A stretch of 64,000 bases of DNA from Streptomyces sp. Sge12 (GCF_002080455.1 NZ_CP020555.1:2852001-2916000), one strand, 5' to 3'. Shown: positions 36,808-46,370, counted from the first letter of the stretch. Numbers and translations are program-made. The notes: generated from the sequence alone by a model not told the origin.

Positions 36808-37626
36808 CTAGAAGAGGGTGGCCTCCTCCGGCGCGGCGAGTTCCGTCAGCAGCTCGGGGCCGTTGTTGCGCACGCTGCTCACGGCCGTGGACACCGGGTA
36901 GGCCCGCATCAGCCCGCCGGGCGGCGGCGCCAAGAGGTCCCGCAGGGAGCCCTCGGTGTCGGTGTTCGCGGGGTCCAGCCAGGCGTCCCAGCGGTCCGGG
37001 GTCAGCATCAGCGGCATCCGCGGGTGGATCTCGGAGAGCGAGCGCGGTCCTTCGGCGGGGGCCACGCCCAGCGGGGTGGTCTCGGCCTCGGTGGTGATCA
37101 CCGAGCAGGTGACCCACCAGGCGAGCGGGTGCTCGTCGGGCAGGGTCCGGTCGCGCCAGAACTCGTAGATCCCGGCCATCGCGAAGACCGAGCCGTCGGA
37201 CGGGAGCACGAAGTAGGGCTGCTTGCGGGCCCGCTTCTTCTTCCCCTCCACCTCCAGCTGCCGCTCGTCGTGGGCGGTGACCCACTCGTAGTAGCCGTCG
37301 GCGGGGACGATGCAGCGGCGCTGCGCGAAGGCCCGGCGGAAGGAGGGCTTCTCGTGGAGGGTCTCGGACCGGGCGTTGATCATCCGGGCGGCGCCGTCGG
37401 GGTTCTGGGCCCAGGAGGGGACCAGCCCCCACTTCAGGACGCGCAGCTGGCGAACCGGACGGGGGTGCGAAGCGTCTTTGAGGGGACGGTCGAGGACGAC
37501 GTGGACCTCCTTCGTCGGCGCCACGTTGAAGTCGGGGGCCAGGGCCTCCTCCGGCTCCCACTTCTCTATGCCGAAGGCCTCCACCAGGTCCTCGGGCTTA
37601 CGACTCGCCGCATACCGTCCGCACAT
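36808..37626 (-). CDS. SRAP-domain protein (HMCES/YedK family)
   Basis: A 272-residue protein that forms a covalent DNA-protein crosslink with abasic sites in single-stranded DNA. The start must be ATG 37626 so that Cys2 (MCGRYA) is exposed after Met removal; the longer frame (37635) would bury it. Conserved APTK, CIVPADGYYEW (Glu) and SEIHPRMPL (His) match the active site. It lies 38 bp from the hydrolase gene on the same strand. Confidence 0.94.
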   Translation of the reverse strand: MCGRYAASRKPEDLVEAFGIEKWEPEEALAPDFNVAPTKEVHVVLDRPLKDASHPRPVRQLRVLKWGLVPSWAQNPDGAARMINARSETLHEKPSFRRAFAQRRCIVPADGYYEWVTAHDERQLEVEGKKKRARKQPYFVLPSDGSVFAMAGIYEFWRDRTLPDEHPLAWWVTCSVITTEAETTPLGVAPAEGPRSLSEIHPRMPLMLTPDRWDAWLDPANTDTEGSLRDLLAPPPGGLMRAYPVSTAVSSVRNNGPELLTELAAPEEATLF

Positions 37627-37679
37627 GGCTGCCACACTGCCATGTCACCCCGACACCACCGCAAGGAGTCCGCCACCTC

Positions 37680-38393
37680 ATGGACAGCAGCACGACGGCC
37701 GGCCTGTGGGACCGGCTCACGGGCATACAGACCCCGCCCGACCGGTGGCTGGTGATCGTGACCGGCCTGGTCGCCCTCGCCGCCGTCGGTCCCCGCCCGC
37801 TGTGGCGGCTCTCGCGCAACGCCATCACCATCGCGCACGAGGGCGGGCACGGTCTGCTGGCGCTGATGACCGGGCGGCGCCTGAGCGGCATACGGCTGCA
37901 CTCCGACACCAGCGGGGTCACCGTCAGCCGGGGCAGGCCGACCGGGCTCGGGATGATCCTGACCGCCGCGGGCGGGTACACGGCGCCCTCGCTGCTCGGG
38001 CTGGGCGGCGCGGCGCTGCTCTCCGCGCACCGGATCACGCTGCTGCTGTGGGTGGCCACCGCCCTGCTGCTGGCGATGCTGGTGATGATCCGGAACGCGT
38101 ACGGGGCGCTGACGGTGGTCCTGACCGGCGGAACCTTCCTGCTGGTGTCCTGGCTGACCCCGGCCGAGGTGCAGGCCGGCTTCGTCTATCTGGTGGTGTG
38201 GTTCCTGCTGCTGGGCGGGGTCCGGCCGGTGTTCGAGCTGGGCGCCAAGCGCCGGGGCGGCGCGGCGCCCGACTCCGACGCCGACCAGCTCGGCCGGCTC
38301 ACCCACCTGCACCCGGTGGTGTGGCTGCTCTTCTTCCACGTCGTCGCCCTGTGCTCGCTGATCGGCGGCGCCCGTTGGCTGCTGGACCTGTGA
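37680..38393 (+). CDS. M50-family membrane metalloprotease-like protein
   Basis: A 237-residue integral membrane protein. HEGGH (residues about 58-62, in [18 protein letters not shown]) is the HExxH zinc motif at the start of a TM helix, as in site-2 proteases of the M50B group. About six hydrophobic stretches follow. A role in regulated intramembrane proteolysis is possible, but no substrate is visible nearby. Confidence 0.85.
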   Translation: MDSSTTAGLWDRLTGIQTPPDRWLVIVTGLVALAAVGPRPLWRLSRNAITIAHEGGHGLLALMTGRRLSGIRLHSDTSGVTVSRGRPTGLGMILTAAGGYTAPSLLGLGGAALLSAHRITLLLWVATALLLAMLVMIRNAYGALTVVLTGGTFLLVSWLTPAEVQAGFVYLVVWFLLLGGVRPVFELGAKRRGGAAPDSDADQLGRLTHLHPVVWLLFFHVVALCSLIGGARWLLDL

Positions 38394-38457
38394 CCGGTCC
38401 CTGAGACGGGACCGGGATCAAGATCTGGGGTCGTGGGAAGCCACTAAAGTGGGGGCC

Positions 38458-39831
38458 ATGACCGAGACCCCCGCGCTCCCTGCCCTCTGGCCCGCTCCGC
38501 TCGCCGAGGGGACCGTCCACGCCACCGTCACGGTGCCGGGCTCCAAATCGGTCACCAACCGGGCCCTGGTGCTCGCCGCGCTCGCCTCCGAGCCCGGCTG
38601 GGTGCGCCGCCCCCTGCGCTCGCGCGACTCCCAGCTGATGTCCGACGCGCTGCGCGCGATGGGCGTCGGCATCGAGGAGACCGTCTCCTCCAGCTCCGCC
38701 GGCGACGGTGCGGGCGGCGAGGCCTGGCGGGTCATCCCGGCGGCCCTGCACGGCCCGACGACCGTGGACGTCGGCAACGCGGGCACGGTCATGCGCTTCC
38801 TTCCGCCCGTCGCCACCCTCGCCGACGGCGACATCCGCTTCGACGGCGACCCGCGCTCCTACGAGCGCCCGCTCGGCCAGGTCATCAGCGCCCTGCGCAC
38901 CCTCGGCGCCCGCATCGACGACGACAACCGGGGCGCGCTGCCCATGACCGTCCTGGGCGGCGGGGCCCTGGAGGGCGGCACGGTCGAGATCGACGCCAGC
39001 AACTCCTCCCAGTTCGTCTCCGCGCTGCTGCTCTCCGCCCCGCGCTTCAACCAGGGCGTCGAGGTCCGGCACGTGGGCGGCAACCTGCCGTCGATGCCGC
39101 ACATCCGGATGACCGTGGAGATGCTGCGCGCGGCGGGCGCCCAGGTCGACACCCCCGAGGCCGGCGGCGAGAAGAACGTGTGGCGGGTCACCCCCGGCGC
39201 CCTGCTGGGCCGCGACATGGTCGTCGAGCCGGACCTCTCCAACGCACAGCCCTTCCTGGCCGCGGCCCTGATCACCGGCGGCACGGTCACCGTCCCGGAC
39301 TGGCCGCGCCGCACCACGCAGCCCGGTGACGCGCTGCGCCGGATCTTCACCGAGATGGGCGGCTCCTGCGAGCTGACCGACGCGGGCCTGGTCTTCACCG
39401 GCACCGGCAAGATCCACGGCATCGACGTGGACCTGAGCGAGGTCGGCGAACTCACCCCGGGCATCGCGGCGGTGGCGGCCCTGGCCGACTCCGAGTCGGT
39501 GCTGCGCGGTGTCGCGCACCTGCGGCTGCACGAGACGGACCGGCTGGCCGCGCTGACCAAGGAGATCAACGCGCTCGGCGGCGATGTCACCGAGACCGCC
39601 GACGGTCTGCACATCCGGCCGCGCCGGATGCACGGCGGGGTGTTCCACACGTACGACGACCACCGCATGGCCACCGCGGGCGCGGTGATCGGCCTGGCGG
39701 TGAAGGACGTGCAGATCGAGAACGTGGCGACGACCGCGAAGACCCTGCCGGACTTCCCGAGGATGTGGACGGACATGCTCGCCGGGGACGCCGGCGGGGC
39801 CGGGGCGCCCGGAGCGGGTGCGGGAGCGTAG
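38458..39831 (+). CDS. aroA: 3-phosphoshikimate 1-carboxyvinyltransferase (EPSP synthase)
   Basis: A 457-residue enzyme of the shikimate pathway that joins PEP to shikimate-3-phosphate. [18 protein letters not shown] (substrate loop), [14 protein letters not shown] (active-site loop), and [15 protein letters not shown] are diagnostic. A small Ala/Gly-rich tail ends the protein. The next gene, rsgA, begins 9 bp after the stop, so the two are co-transcribed. Confidence 0.96.
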   Translation: MTETPALPALWPAPLAEGTVHATVTVPGSKSVTNRALVLAALASEPGWVRRPLRSRDSQLMSDALRAMGVGIEETVSSSSAGDGAGGEAWRVIPAALHGPTTVDVGNAGTVMRFLPPVATLADGDIRFDGDPRSYERPLGQVISALRTLGARIDDDNRGALPMTVLGGGALEGGTVEIDASNSSQFVSALLLSAPRFNQGVEVRHVGGNLPSMPHIRMTVEMLRAAGAQVDTPEAGGEKNVWRVTPGALLGRDMVVEPDLSNAQPFLAAALITGGTVTVPDWPRRTTQPGDALRRIFTEMGGSCELTDAGLVFTGTGKIHGIDVDLSEVGELTPGIAAVAALADSESVLRGVAHLRLHETDRLAALTKEINALGGDVTETADGLHIRPRRMHGGVFHTYDDHRMATAGAVIGLAVKDVQIENVATTAKTLPDFPRMWTDMLAGDAGGAGAPGAGAGA

Positions 39832-39839
39832 GGCCCGTC

Positions 39840-40850
39840 ATGCGCAGGTACGGCAAGCACACCGACGAGGACGACATCCGCCAGCGCCCGAACCCCAAGG
39901 GCAACCGGCCGCGGACCAGCATCCGGCCCAAGCACGAGGACGCGGCCGAGGGGTTCGTCCTCACCGTGGACCGGGGCCGGCTGACCTGCCTGGTCGAGGA
40001 CCGCACGGTGCACGCCATGAAGGCCCGTGAGCTGGGCCGCAAGGCGGCGGTGGTCGGTGACCGGGTCTGGATCGTCGGTGACCTGTCCGGCAAGAAGGAC
40101 ACCCTCGCCCGCATCGTGCGGATCGAGGAGCGCAGGTCCGTCCTGCGGCGCACCGCCGACGACGACGACCCGTACGAGCGGGTGGTCGTCGCCAACGCCG
40201 ACCAGCTGGCCATCGTCACGGCCCTGGCCGACCCGGAGCCGCGGCCCCGGATGATCGACCGCTGCCTGGTGGCGGCGTACGACGCGGGGCTGGAGCCGCT
40301 GCTGGTCCTCACCAAGTCGGACCTGACCTCCGCGGACAAGATCCTGGAGATCTACTCGACGCTCGGCGTGAACTACGTGGTGACCAATCGCGAGGAACTG
40401 GCCACGGGTGACGCGGCCGACCGGGTGCGCGAGCGGCTCGACGGCCGGATCACCGCCTTCGTCGGGCACTCGGGCGTCGGCAAGACCACCCTGGTGAACT
40501 CGCTCGTCGCCGAGGGCCGCCAGCGCGCCACCGGCCACGTCAACGCGGTGACCGGCCGCGGCCGGCACACCACCACCTCGGCGCTGGCGCTGCCGCTGCC
40601 GAGCGGTGACGGCTGGGTCATCGACACCCCGGGCGTGCGCTCGTTCGGTCTGCACCACGTGGACCCGTCCCGGGTGATCCTGGCCTTCCCGGACCTGGTG
40701 CCGGGGACCGAGGGCTGCCCGCGCGCGTGCAGCCACGACGAGCCGGACTGCGCGCTCGATGCGTGGGTGGAGGACGGCCACGCGGACCCGGCGCGGCTGT
40801 ATTCGCTGCGGCGGCTGCTGGAGACGCGCGAACGCCGCGAGGGCGACTGA
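39840..40850 (+). CDS. rsgA: Ribosome small-subunit GTPase RsgA
   Basis: A 336-residue circularly permuted GTPase that helps mature the 30S subunit. The GTPase motifs appear in permuted order: TKSD (G4), then GHSGVGKTTLVNSL (G1), GRGRHTTT (G2), and DTPGVRSFG (G3). An N-terminal OB fold (about 35-110) and a C-terminal zinc finger (GCPRACSHDEPDC) are present. It lies directly behind aroA. Confidence 0.95.
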   Translation: MRRYGKHTDEDDIRQRPNPKGNRPRTSIRPKHEDAAEGFVLTVDRGRLTCLVEDRTVHAMKARELGRKAAVVGDRVWIVGDLSGKKDTLARIVRIEERRSVLRRTADDDDPYERVVVANADQLAIVTALADPEPRPRMIDRCLVAAYDAGLEPLLVLTKSDLTSADKILEIYSTLGVNYVVTNREELATGDAADRVRERLDGRITAFVGHSGVGKTTLVNSLVAEGRQRATGHVNAVTGRGRHTTTSALALPLPSGDGWVIDTPGVRSFGLHHVDPSRVILAFPDLVPGTEGCPRACSHDEPDCALDAWVEDGHADPARLYSLRRLLETRERREGD

Positions 40851-40916
40851 CCGTCCGGGCGGGCCCCGGCCGCGTTTGTCGAGGGCCCTGTCTGGATAAA
40901 TGCATAATCGCACCAA

Positions 40917-40936
40917 GTGACGCAATGTCACGTGAC
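40917..40936. promoter_or_regulatory. Palindromic candidate operator upstream of the SMR gene
   Basis: GTGAC-GCAAT-GTCACGTGAC: a GTCACGTGAC 10-bp perfect palindrome with an extra GTGAC arm, in an AT-richer patch 17 bp before the SMR start. It is plausible as a binding site for the adjacent TetR protein. Confidence 0.6.
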
Positions 40937-40953
40937 GCGGGGAGGCATTCGAC

Positions 40954-41277
40954 ATGGCGTGGCTGCTGGTCGTGGTCGCGGGACTCCTGGAGACCGGTTT
41001 CGCGGTCTGCCTCAAGCTCTCCCACGGTTTCACCCGGCTGTGGCCGACCGTCGCCTTCGCGTGCTTCGCGCTCGGCAGCTTCGGTCTGCTGACGCTGGCG
41101 CTCAAGAAGCTGGACGTAGGGCCGGCGTACGCGGTGTGGACGGGGATCGGCGCCGCCGGGACGGCGATCTACGGCATGGTCTTCCTCGGGGACCTGGTCT
41201 CCACCCTCAAACTCGTCTCGATCTCGCTGGTCATCCTCGGCGTCATCGGGCTGCAGCTGTCCGGCTCGGCACACTGA
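40954..41277 (+). CDS. Small multidrug resistance family transporter (SugE/Gdx-like)
   Basis: A 107-residue, four-helix SMR protein. The essential Glu is in LLETGFAVCLK (Glu13), and GPAYAVWTGIGAAGTAIYG is the SMR signature. SugE/Gdx members export guanidinium compounds; the Qac subgroup exports cationic drugs. The sequence looks closer to the SugE/Gdx group, but no guanidine riboswitch is visible upstream. Its 3' end overlaps the convergent TetR gene by 35 bp. Confidence 0.9.
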   Translation: MAWLLVVVAGLLETGFAVCLKLSHGFTRLWPTVAFACFALGSFGLLTLALKKLDVGPAYAVWTGIGAAGTAIYGMVFLGDLVSTLKLVSISLVILGVIGLQLSGSAH

Positions 41278-41785
41278 GCAGCCCGCGCAGCTCGCCCGGT
41301 CCCGGCTCCTCCCCCGGAGCGATCACGTAGGAGAGGGCCAGGCGCACGGCGAGCTCGCAGCGCTGCGGGTCCTCCCCCGGCGCCAGTGCGGCCGCCGCCC
41401 GGTCCCGGACGGCCCGGGCCAGTTCGCCCGGCCCCGGTGCCCGGCCGCCCGCCGCGGGCAGCCCCGGATCCCAGGCGCCGGTGAGCAGGGCCCGTACGAG
41501 GGGCTGCGCGCGGGCCGCTCGTACGGTCCACTCCGCGACGGCGGCGAGCCGTTCGGTGGCCCGGGCCGGGCCGGCCAGGGCCCGGTCCACCCCGTCGAGG
41601 TAGCGGTCGGCCTCGCGGCGGACCAGGGCGCGGCCCAGGCCCGCCTTGCCGCCGAACTCGTTGTAGAGGGTCTGCCGGGACACCCCGGCCGCGGCGGCCA
41701 CGTCGACCATGCGCACGTCCGGCCAGGGGCGCGCCGAGAGCGCCGCTCCCGCCGCCTCCAGCAAGGACTCCCGGGCTGCCGGCAT
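41243..41785 (-). CDS. TetR-family regulator, convergent with the SMR gene
   Basis: A 180-residue TetR protein. The HTH is VRMVDVAAAAGVSRQTLYNEFGGKAGLGRAL (about residues 25-55). The ligand domain is Ala/Arg-rich. I use ATG 41785 (MPAARESLLEAAG); the frame reaches 41863 but those residues precede the HTH without Shine-Dalgarno support. The last 35 bp overlap the end of the SMR gene on the other strand, so transcription of each could hinder the other. Confidence 0.87.
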   Translation of the reverse strand: MPAARESLLEAAGAALSARPWPDVRMVDVAAAAGVSRQTLYNEFGGKAGLGRALVRREADRYLDGVDRALAGPARATERLAAVAEWTVRAARAQPLVRALLTGAWDPGLPAAGGRAPGPGELARAVRDRAAAALAPGEDPQRCELAVRLALSYVIAPGEEPGPGELRGLLSVPSRTAAAR

Positions 41786-41910
41786 CCACGCCTCCCCGTT
41801 CGGCTCTCTCGGGCCAGAGTTGACGGGTCGCCAGATCCTGTCAAGGGCGCATCCGGGCCGCACTGTGGACTGCGTTGGTCGGGGTCCGGGAGTCTCGATA
41901 CTGTTCGGGC

Positions 41911-42714
41911 ATGCCCGAGTATGACGATGACCTGCGCCTTGCCCTCGATCTCGCCGACGCGGCGGACGCCGTCACGATGGAGCGGTTCCGCGCCCTCGAC
42001 CTCCAGGTCGAGACGAAGCCGGACATGACCCCGGTGAGCGAGGCCGACAAGGCCGCCGAGGAGATCATCAGGGCGGGCATCGGGGCCGCCCGGCCCGACG
42101 ACGCCATCCTGGGCGAGGAGTACGGGCTCAAGGGCAGCGGTCCGCGCCGCTGGGTCGTGGACCCGATCGACGGTACGAAGAACTACGTGCGCGGGGTGCC
42201 CGTCTGGGCGACGCTGATCTCCCTGATGGCCGAGGGCGAGGACGGCGAGTTCCGCCCGGTGGTCGGCGTGGTGTCCGCGCCGGCGCTGGGCCGCCGCTGG
42301 TGGGCGACCAGGGGCGGGGGCGCGTACGCCGGGGGCGCGCTCGGCGCGACCACGGCCATCGGCGTGTCCAAGGTCGCCGGACTGGCAGACGCCTCGTTCG
42401 CGTACTCCTCGCTGAGCGGCTGGGAGGAGCAGGGCCGGCTCCCCGGGTTCCTGGACCTGACGCGCGCGTGCTGGCGCACCCGCGGCTACGGCGACTTCTG
42501 GCCGTACATGATGGTCGCCGAGGGCTCGCTGGACCTGTGCGCGGAGCCGGAGCTCAACCTGTGGGACATGGCGGCCATCGCGGTCGTCGTCCAGGAGGCG
42601 GGCGGCCGCTTCACCAGCCTGGACGGGGTGGAGGGGGTGCACGGCGGGAACGCCGCGGCCTCGAACGGACTGCTCCACGAGGAGATGCTGGGCCTGTTGC
42701 GCCCGCGCGCCTGA
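41911..42714 (+). CDS. hisN: Histidinol-phosphatase (inositol monophosphatase family)
   Basis: A 267-residue IMPase-fold enzyme. Metal-binding motifs GEEYG and DPIDGTKNYVRG are intact, and the second Asp motif is NLWDMAAIAVVVQEAGG. In actinobacteria this family supplies the histidinol-phosphatase step of histidine synthesis; the assignment rests on resemblance to the Streptomyces HisN. ATG 41911 is chosen. Confidence 0.88.
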   Translation: MPEYDDDLRLALDLADAADAVTMERFRALDLQVETKPDMTPVSEADKAAEEIIRAGIGAARPDDAILGEEYGLKGSGPRRWVVDPIDGTKNYVRGVPVWATLISLMAEGEDGEFRPVVGVVSAPALGRRWWATRGGGAYAGGALGATTAIGVSKVAGLADASFAYSSLSGWEEQGRLPGFLDLTRACWRTRGYGDFWPYMMVAEGSLDLCAEPELNLWDMAAIAVVVQEAGGRFTSLDGVEGVHGGNAAASNGLLHEEMLGLLRPRA

Positions 42715-42896
42715 GAGCGCCGCGCGCCGCTCACGCTCCGCCCCGCGCCTTCTTGTCGGCCCTGCGGGTCCGTGGGAATCTGATACTCCCCCCCGCTTGT
42801 GCGCTTGTGAAGCAATTCACTGGAGGCTGCTGCTCCAGGGCTACGCGGCGCACCCACCCAGGCGGGGGGGATTCACCCCAGGAGGTGGCTCTCTTC

Positions 42897-43289
42897 ATGC
42901 TCGTCCGTGACGCAATGAGCACCGTGATCCTCACCCTCGGACCCGCACACACCCTCCGGCAGGCGGCCTGCCTGATGTCCGGCCGGCGCGTCGGCGCGGC
43001 CGTCGTCCTCGACCCCGACCACAGCGGAATCGGCATTCTGACCGAGCGCGACATCCTCAACTCCATCGGCGCGGGCCACGATCCGGACCGGGAGTCCGTG
43101 GGCGCGCACACCACCAACAACGTCGTGTTCTGCACCCCGGAGGCCACGGTGCAGGAAGCCGCCGAGGCGATGGCCCACGGCGGTTTCCGGCACCTGATCG
43201 TGCTGGAGCACGGCGGACCGGTCGGCATCGTGTCCGTCCGGGACGTCATCCGCTGCTGGGTGCCGGCGCGGCGTACGGTCCCCGCGTGA
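42897..43289 (+). CDS. CBS-pair domain protein
   Basis: A 130-residue protein made of two CBS motifs (RDAMSTVILTLGPAHTLRQAACLMS...GILTERDILNSI and VVFCTPEATVQEAAEAMAHGGFRHLIVLEHGGPVGIVSVRDVIR). CBS pairs bind adenosine nucleotides. ATG 42897 follows GGAGGTGGCT; a GTG at 42885 is in frame but sits inside the Shine-Dalgarno. The protein partner is unknown. Confidence 0.88.
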   Translation: MLVRDAMSTVILTLGPAHTLRQAACLMSGRRVGAAVVLDPDHSGIGILTERDILNSIGAGHDPDRESVGAHTTNNVVFCTPEATVQEAAEAMAHGGFRHLIVLEHGGPVGIVSVRDVIRCWVPARRTVPA

Positions 43290-43292
43290 AAC

Positions 43293-43336
43293 GACGCCGG
43301 GCCGCAGCCCTCCGAGGAGGGCTGCGGCCCGGCGTC
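43293..43336. terminator. Bidirectional terminator between CBS and catalase genes
   Basis: A perfect 21-bp inverted repeat (arms 43293-43313 and 43316-43336; GACGCCGGGCCGCAGCCC within the left arm), between convergent genes. Confidence 0.88.
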
Positions 43337-43359
43337 CTGCTACGGCAAGCGATCCGGGA

Positions 43360-44811
43360 TCAGCCGCGGAGGGCCTGGACCGCGGCTTCGAGCCGCTTGC
43401 CGAAGTCACCGTCCGCCTGGCGGAAGTTGTTGATCGCGCGCTCGACGATGTCGTCGCGGGAGACCTTGGCGATGAAGCCGGACAGGTTCTCGATCAGGCG
43501 GGCCTTCTCGTCCTCCGAGTACAGGCGGTAGAGGTTGCCCGCCTGGACGAAGTCGTTGTCCTCGCGGTGGACGGCGGCCGGGTGGTTGCCCGTGCCGCCG
43601 GTGAGCGGGACGGACTGCCACAGCGGGCGGTCCGTCTGGTGCGGGCCGCCGAAGGAGTTCGGCTCGTAGTTCTTGGCACCCTTGTGGCGGCCGTCGTACA
43701 GGTGGCCGTCGCGGGAGTTGGTGCGCGCCTCGGTGGCGTGCGGGCGGTTCACCGGCAGGTGGTCGGCGTTGATGCCGACGCGGTAGCGGTGGGCGTCGCC
43801 GTAGCCGAAGAGGCGGCCCTGGAGCATCTTGTCCGGGGAGGGACCGATGCCGGGGACGAAGTGCGCCGGGCTGAAGATGCTCTGCTCGACCTCGGCGAAG
43901 ACGTTCTCCGGGTTGCGGTTGAGCTCCAGCTTGCCGATCTCGATCGGCGGGTAGTCCTCGTGCGGCCACACCTTGGTGAGGTCGAACGGGTTGAAGCGGT
44001 ACTCGGCCGCCTCGGCCGCGGGCATGATCTGGACCTGCACGGTCCAGGTCGGGAAGTCGCCGCGCTCGATGGCCTCGCGCAGGTCGCGCTGGTGCGAGTC
44101 GGGGTCCTCACCGGCGAGGGCGTTGGCCTCGGCCTGGGTGAGGTTCTTGATGCCCTGGTCGGTCTTGAAGTGGTACTTGACCCAGAAGACCTCGCCGGCC
44201 TCGTTGTTCCACTGGAACGTGTGCGAGCCGTAGCCGTTCATGTGGCGGTAGGACGCCGGGATGCCGCGGTCACCGAACAGCCAGGTCACCTGGTGGGTCG
44301 ACTCGGGCGACAGACCCCAGAAGTCCCAGACGTTGTCCGCCTCCTGCGAGCCCGTGTACGGGTCGCGCTTCTGGGTGTGGATGAAGTCGGGGAACTTGAT
44401 GGCGTCCTTGATGAAGAACACCGGGGTGTTGTTGCCGACGAGGTCGTAGTTGCCCTCTTCGGTGTAGAACTTCAGCGCCCAGCCGCGGGGGTCGCGGACC
44501 GCGTCGGCGCTGCCGAGGTTGCCCGCGACGGTGGAGAAGCGCAGGAAGGTCTCGGTCTCCTTGCCGACCTCGGACAGGAACGCGGCACGGGTCCACTGCG
44601 AGACGTCGCGGGTCAGCGTGAAGGTGCCGTAGGCACCGGCGCCGCGGGCGTGCACCACGCGCTCCGGGATGCGCTCGCGGTTGAAGTGCGCGAGCTTCTC
44701 CAGCAGCAGCTGGTCCTGGACCAGGACGGGGCCGCCGATGCCGGCGGTCTCGCTGTTCTGGTTGTCGGCGACCGGCGCTCCGGCCTCCGTGGTGAGCGGT
44801 CCCTGCGTCAC
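43360..44811 (-). CDS. katA: Monofunctional heme catalase
   Basis: A 483-residue clade-3-size catalase that dismutates hydrogen peroxide. [20 protein letters not shown] holds the distal His; [14 protein letters not shown] holds the proximal heme-ligand Tyr. The GTG at 44811 is favoured by CAGGAGG about 5 nt upstream; an ATG at 44829 is six codons further out with a weaker signal. It is divergent from a Fur-family gene (CatR-like), with an inverted repeat between them. The name in S. coelicolor is catA/katA. Confidence 0.94.
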   Translation of the reverse strand: MTQGPLTTEAGAPVADNQNSETAGIGGPVLVQDQLLLEKLAHFNRERIPERVVHARGAGAYGTFTLTRDVSQWTRAAFLSEVGKETETFLRFSTVAGNLGSADAVRDPRGWALKFYTEEGNYDLVGNNTPVFFIKDAIKFPDFIHTQKRDPYTGSQEADNVWDFWGLSPESTHQVTWLFGDRGIPASYRHMNGYGSHTFQWNNEAGEVFWVKYHFKTDQGIKNLTQAEANALAGEDPDSHQRDLREAIERGDFPTWTVQVQIMPAAEAAEYRFNPFDLTKVWPHEDYPPIEIGKLELNRNPENVFAEVEQSIFSPAHFVPGIGPSPDKMLQGRLFGYGDAHRYRVGINADHLPVNRPHATEARTNSRDGHLYDGRHKGAKNYEPNSFGGPHQTDRPLWQSVPLTGGTGNHPAAVHREDNDFVQAGNLYRLYSEDEKARLIENLSGFIAKVSRDDIVERAINNFRQADGDFGKRLEAAVQALRG

Positions 44812-44876
44812 GTGCGCCTCCTGCGTCATCCCTGCATGTCCTGTCCTTGGCGTTTGCCGTACTCGATCCTACGATG

Positions 44877-44891
44877 GACTTTGTCTAAGTC
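44877..44891. promoter_or_regulatory. Candidate CatR operator
   Basis: GACTTTGTCTAAGTC is an inverted repeat (GACTT-N5-AAGTC) in the AT-rich stretch between the divergent catalase and Fur-family genes; a further AAGT copy follows at about 44892-44906. Such repeats are expected for a peroxide-sensing Fur-type repressor. Confidence 0.7.
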
Positions 44892-44959
44892 AAGTAAGGA
44901 TCCAAGTCCGCACTGATTCGGGAGTTACACCGAATCCCCTCACTGTTAGGCTGATGTCT

Positions 44960-45376
44960 ATGAGTGACCTGCTGGATCGACTTCGCGGACGCGGCTGGCG
45001 CATGACGGCGCAGCGGCGCGTCGTGGCCGAGGTGCTCGACGGTGACCACGTGCACCTGACGGCGGACGAGGTGCACGCCCTCGCGGTGGCCAAACTGCCC
45101 GAGATCTCGCGCGCGACCGTCTACAACACCCTGGGCGAGCTCGTCACCCTCGGCGAGGTCCTGGAGGTCTCCACGGACCGCCGCGCCAAGCGGTACGACC
45201 CGAACGCCCATCGGCCCCACCAGCACCTGGTCTGCGCCCAGTGCGGCGCGATCCGGGACGTGCACCCGGCGGGCAACCCGCTGGCCGACCTGCCCGACGC
45301 GGAGCGCTTCGGCTTCACGGTGTCGGCGGTCGAGGTGACGTACCGCGGCGTCTGCCCGAACTGCGCCGGCGCCTGA
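44960..45376 (+). CDS. catR: Fur-family peroxide-responsive repressor (CatR-like)
   Basis: A 138-residue Fur/PerR protein. The HTH spans residues about 15-75 (MTAQRRVVAEVLDGDHVHLTADEVHALA, RATVYNTLGELV). Metal ligands include HRPHQHLVCAQCG and CPNCAG (two CxxC zinc-site pairs). The position divergent from catalase fits CatR, which represses catalase until oxidised. ATG 44960 is chosen (an AGG lies 9 nt upstream); ATG 44954 is an alternative. Confidence 0.92.
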   Translation: MSDLLDRLRGRGWRMTAQRRVVAEVLDGDHVHLTADEVHALAVAKLPEISRATVYNTLGELVTLGEVLEVSTDRRAKRYDPNAHRPHQHLVCAQCGAIRDVHPAGNPLADLPDAERFGFTVSAVEVTYRGVCPNCAGA

Positions 45377-45387
45377 GCACTTCGGCG

Positions 45388-45423
45388 AGGAAGGCCCGGA
45401 CCCCCTGGGGGCCGGGCCTTCCT
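45388..45423 (+). terminator. Terminator after catR
   Basis: A long GC stem (AGGAAGGCCCGG ... CCGGGCCTTCCT) with a G/C-rich centre, 11 bp after the stop. Confidence 0.8.
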
Positions 45424-45461
45424 GCGTTCGACTTCTGTTCGCGCTCTTGGCAGCCGGAAAC

Positions 45462-45500
45462 GACTCAGGGCCCGGATCCATTGGATCCGGGCCCTGAGTC
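45462..45500 (-). terminator. Terminator after initiator tRNA copy 1
   Basis: A perfect 19-bp inverted repeat (GACTCAGGGCCCGGATCCA and complement) beginning 6 nt after the tRNA 3' end on the minus strand. Confidence 0.85.
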
Positions 45501-45505
45501 TTCAG

Positions 45506-45579
45506 TAGCGGGGACAGGATTTGAACCTGCGACCTCTGGGTTATGAGCCCAGCGAGCTACCGAGCTGCTCCACCCCGCG
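45506..45579 (-). tRNA. Initiator tRNA-fMet (CAU), copy 1
   Basis: A 74-nt cloverleaf. The anticodon is CAU in the loop of the stem CTGGG/CCCAG, which has the three consecutive G-C pairs typical of initiators. The first base C1 is opposite U72 and does not pair, a mismatch that marks initiator tRNAs. T-arm GCAGG-TTCAAAT-CCTGT. CCA is not encoded. It is identical to the copy at 49544-49617. Confidence 0.95.
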
Positions 45580-45626
45580 TCGGTAAACCCAACGTTACGT
45601 GAGGGCCCCCGGCAGATGCAAATCGG

Positions 45627-46334
45627 TTAACCGGCCAGGCCCCGGTGCAGCAGAGCGGTCAGCGTCTCCACCACCTCGTCGTCGTCCAGTCGGGCCCCGC
45701 CGGTCATGGCGGCGTACCCCAGCATCGAGATCATGGCCCCCATTGCCGCGGCGACCAGCTCCGGGTCCCCGGGCAACTCACGGCCCTGTTCGCGCATGTA
45801 CGCGAGGTGCTCGCGCAGCGGCGCCGTGTCCGCGAGGAGCCGCCCCCAGGCCCGCCCCGAGCCGGGCGGCTCGGCCATGGACTTCTGGAAGAGGGCGACC
45901 ACGACGGGCAGATGATCCCGGAAGACGCCCCACGTGGCCGCTACATGGGTGCGCAGCTGCGCACGGTCGGCGAGGTCGTGCTCACGGGGGTGGGCGTGGG
46001 GGTGGCCGGGGGCCCGATCACCGGCCTCGAGGGCCTGATCACCGACCTCGGGGACCTGGTCACCGACCCCGACCGCCGCGTCGACCTGGGCCCCCATGTC
46101 CGCGAGCAGTGCGTCCAGCAGCTCGTCCTTGCCGGCGAAGTGCTCGTAGAACGAGCCGGTGGACCGGCCGGCGGCCTTCGTGATGTCGGTGATCTTCGTC
46201 TGCGCGTAGCCGCGCTCCAGGAAGAGCGCCCGCGCCGCCTCCTTGAGCGCCGCCTCCGTACCGGCCGCCCGCTCCTTGCGCACTCCCACCGCGATCCCCG
46301 CTCCCACTTGACGCCGTCTTTCCGGCCTCATCAT
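45627..46334 (-). CDS. TetR-family regulator with a repeat-bearing insertion
   Basis: A 235-residue TetR protein. The HTH is [38 protein letters not shown] (about residues 35-75). Between the HTH and the ligand domain is an unusual segment (about 85-120) with repeated VGDQ/AGDR units and a His/Pro cluster ([10 protein letters not shown]), encoded by imperfect direct repeats near 45990-46075. It is divergent from the FAD monooxygenase gene, with a 24-bp palindrome between. The start could be ATG 46334 or a few codons later. Confidence 0.87.
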   Translation of the reverse strand: MMRPERRRQVGAGIAVGVRKERAAGTEAALKEAARALFLERGYAQTKITDITKAAGRSTGSFYEHFAGKDELLDALLADMGAQVDAAVGVGDQVPEVGDQALEAGDRAPGHPHAHPREHDLADRAQLRTHVAATWGVFRDHLPVVVALFQKSMAEPPGSGRAWGRLLADTAPLREHLAYMREQGRELPGDPELVAAAMGAMISMLGYAAMTGGARLDDDEVVETLTALLHRGLAG

Positions 46335-46346
46335 ACTGAACCGAGT

Positions 46347-46370
46347 TTCACTGAATCAAGATTCAGTGAA
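46347..46370. promoter_or_regulatory. 24-bp palindromic operator between TetR and monooxygenase genes
   Basis: TTCACTGAATC-AA-GATTCAGTGAA: perfect 11-bp arms with a 2-bp centre. A second smaller repeat (GAATG-AA-CATTC, 46368-46379) overlaps one end. It is 12 bp from the TetR start and 26 bp from the monooxygenase start. Confidence 0.85.

Noticed and set aside
40851..40953. Guanidine riboswitch before the SMR gene
   Set aside because: No conserved guanidine-I/II/III core is seen in this 103-bp gap; only a palindrome typical of a protein operator.
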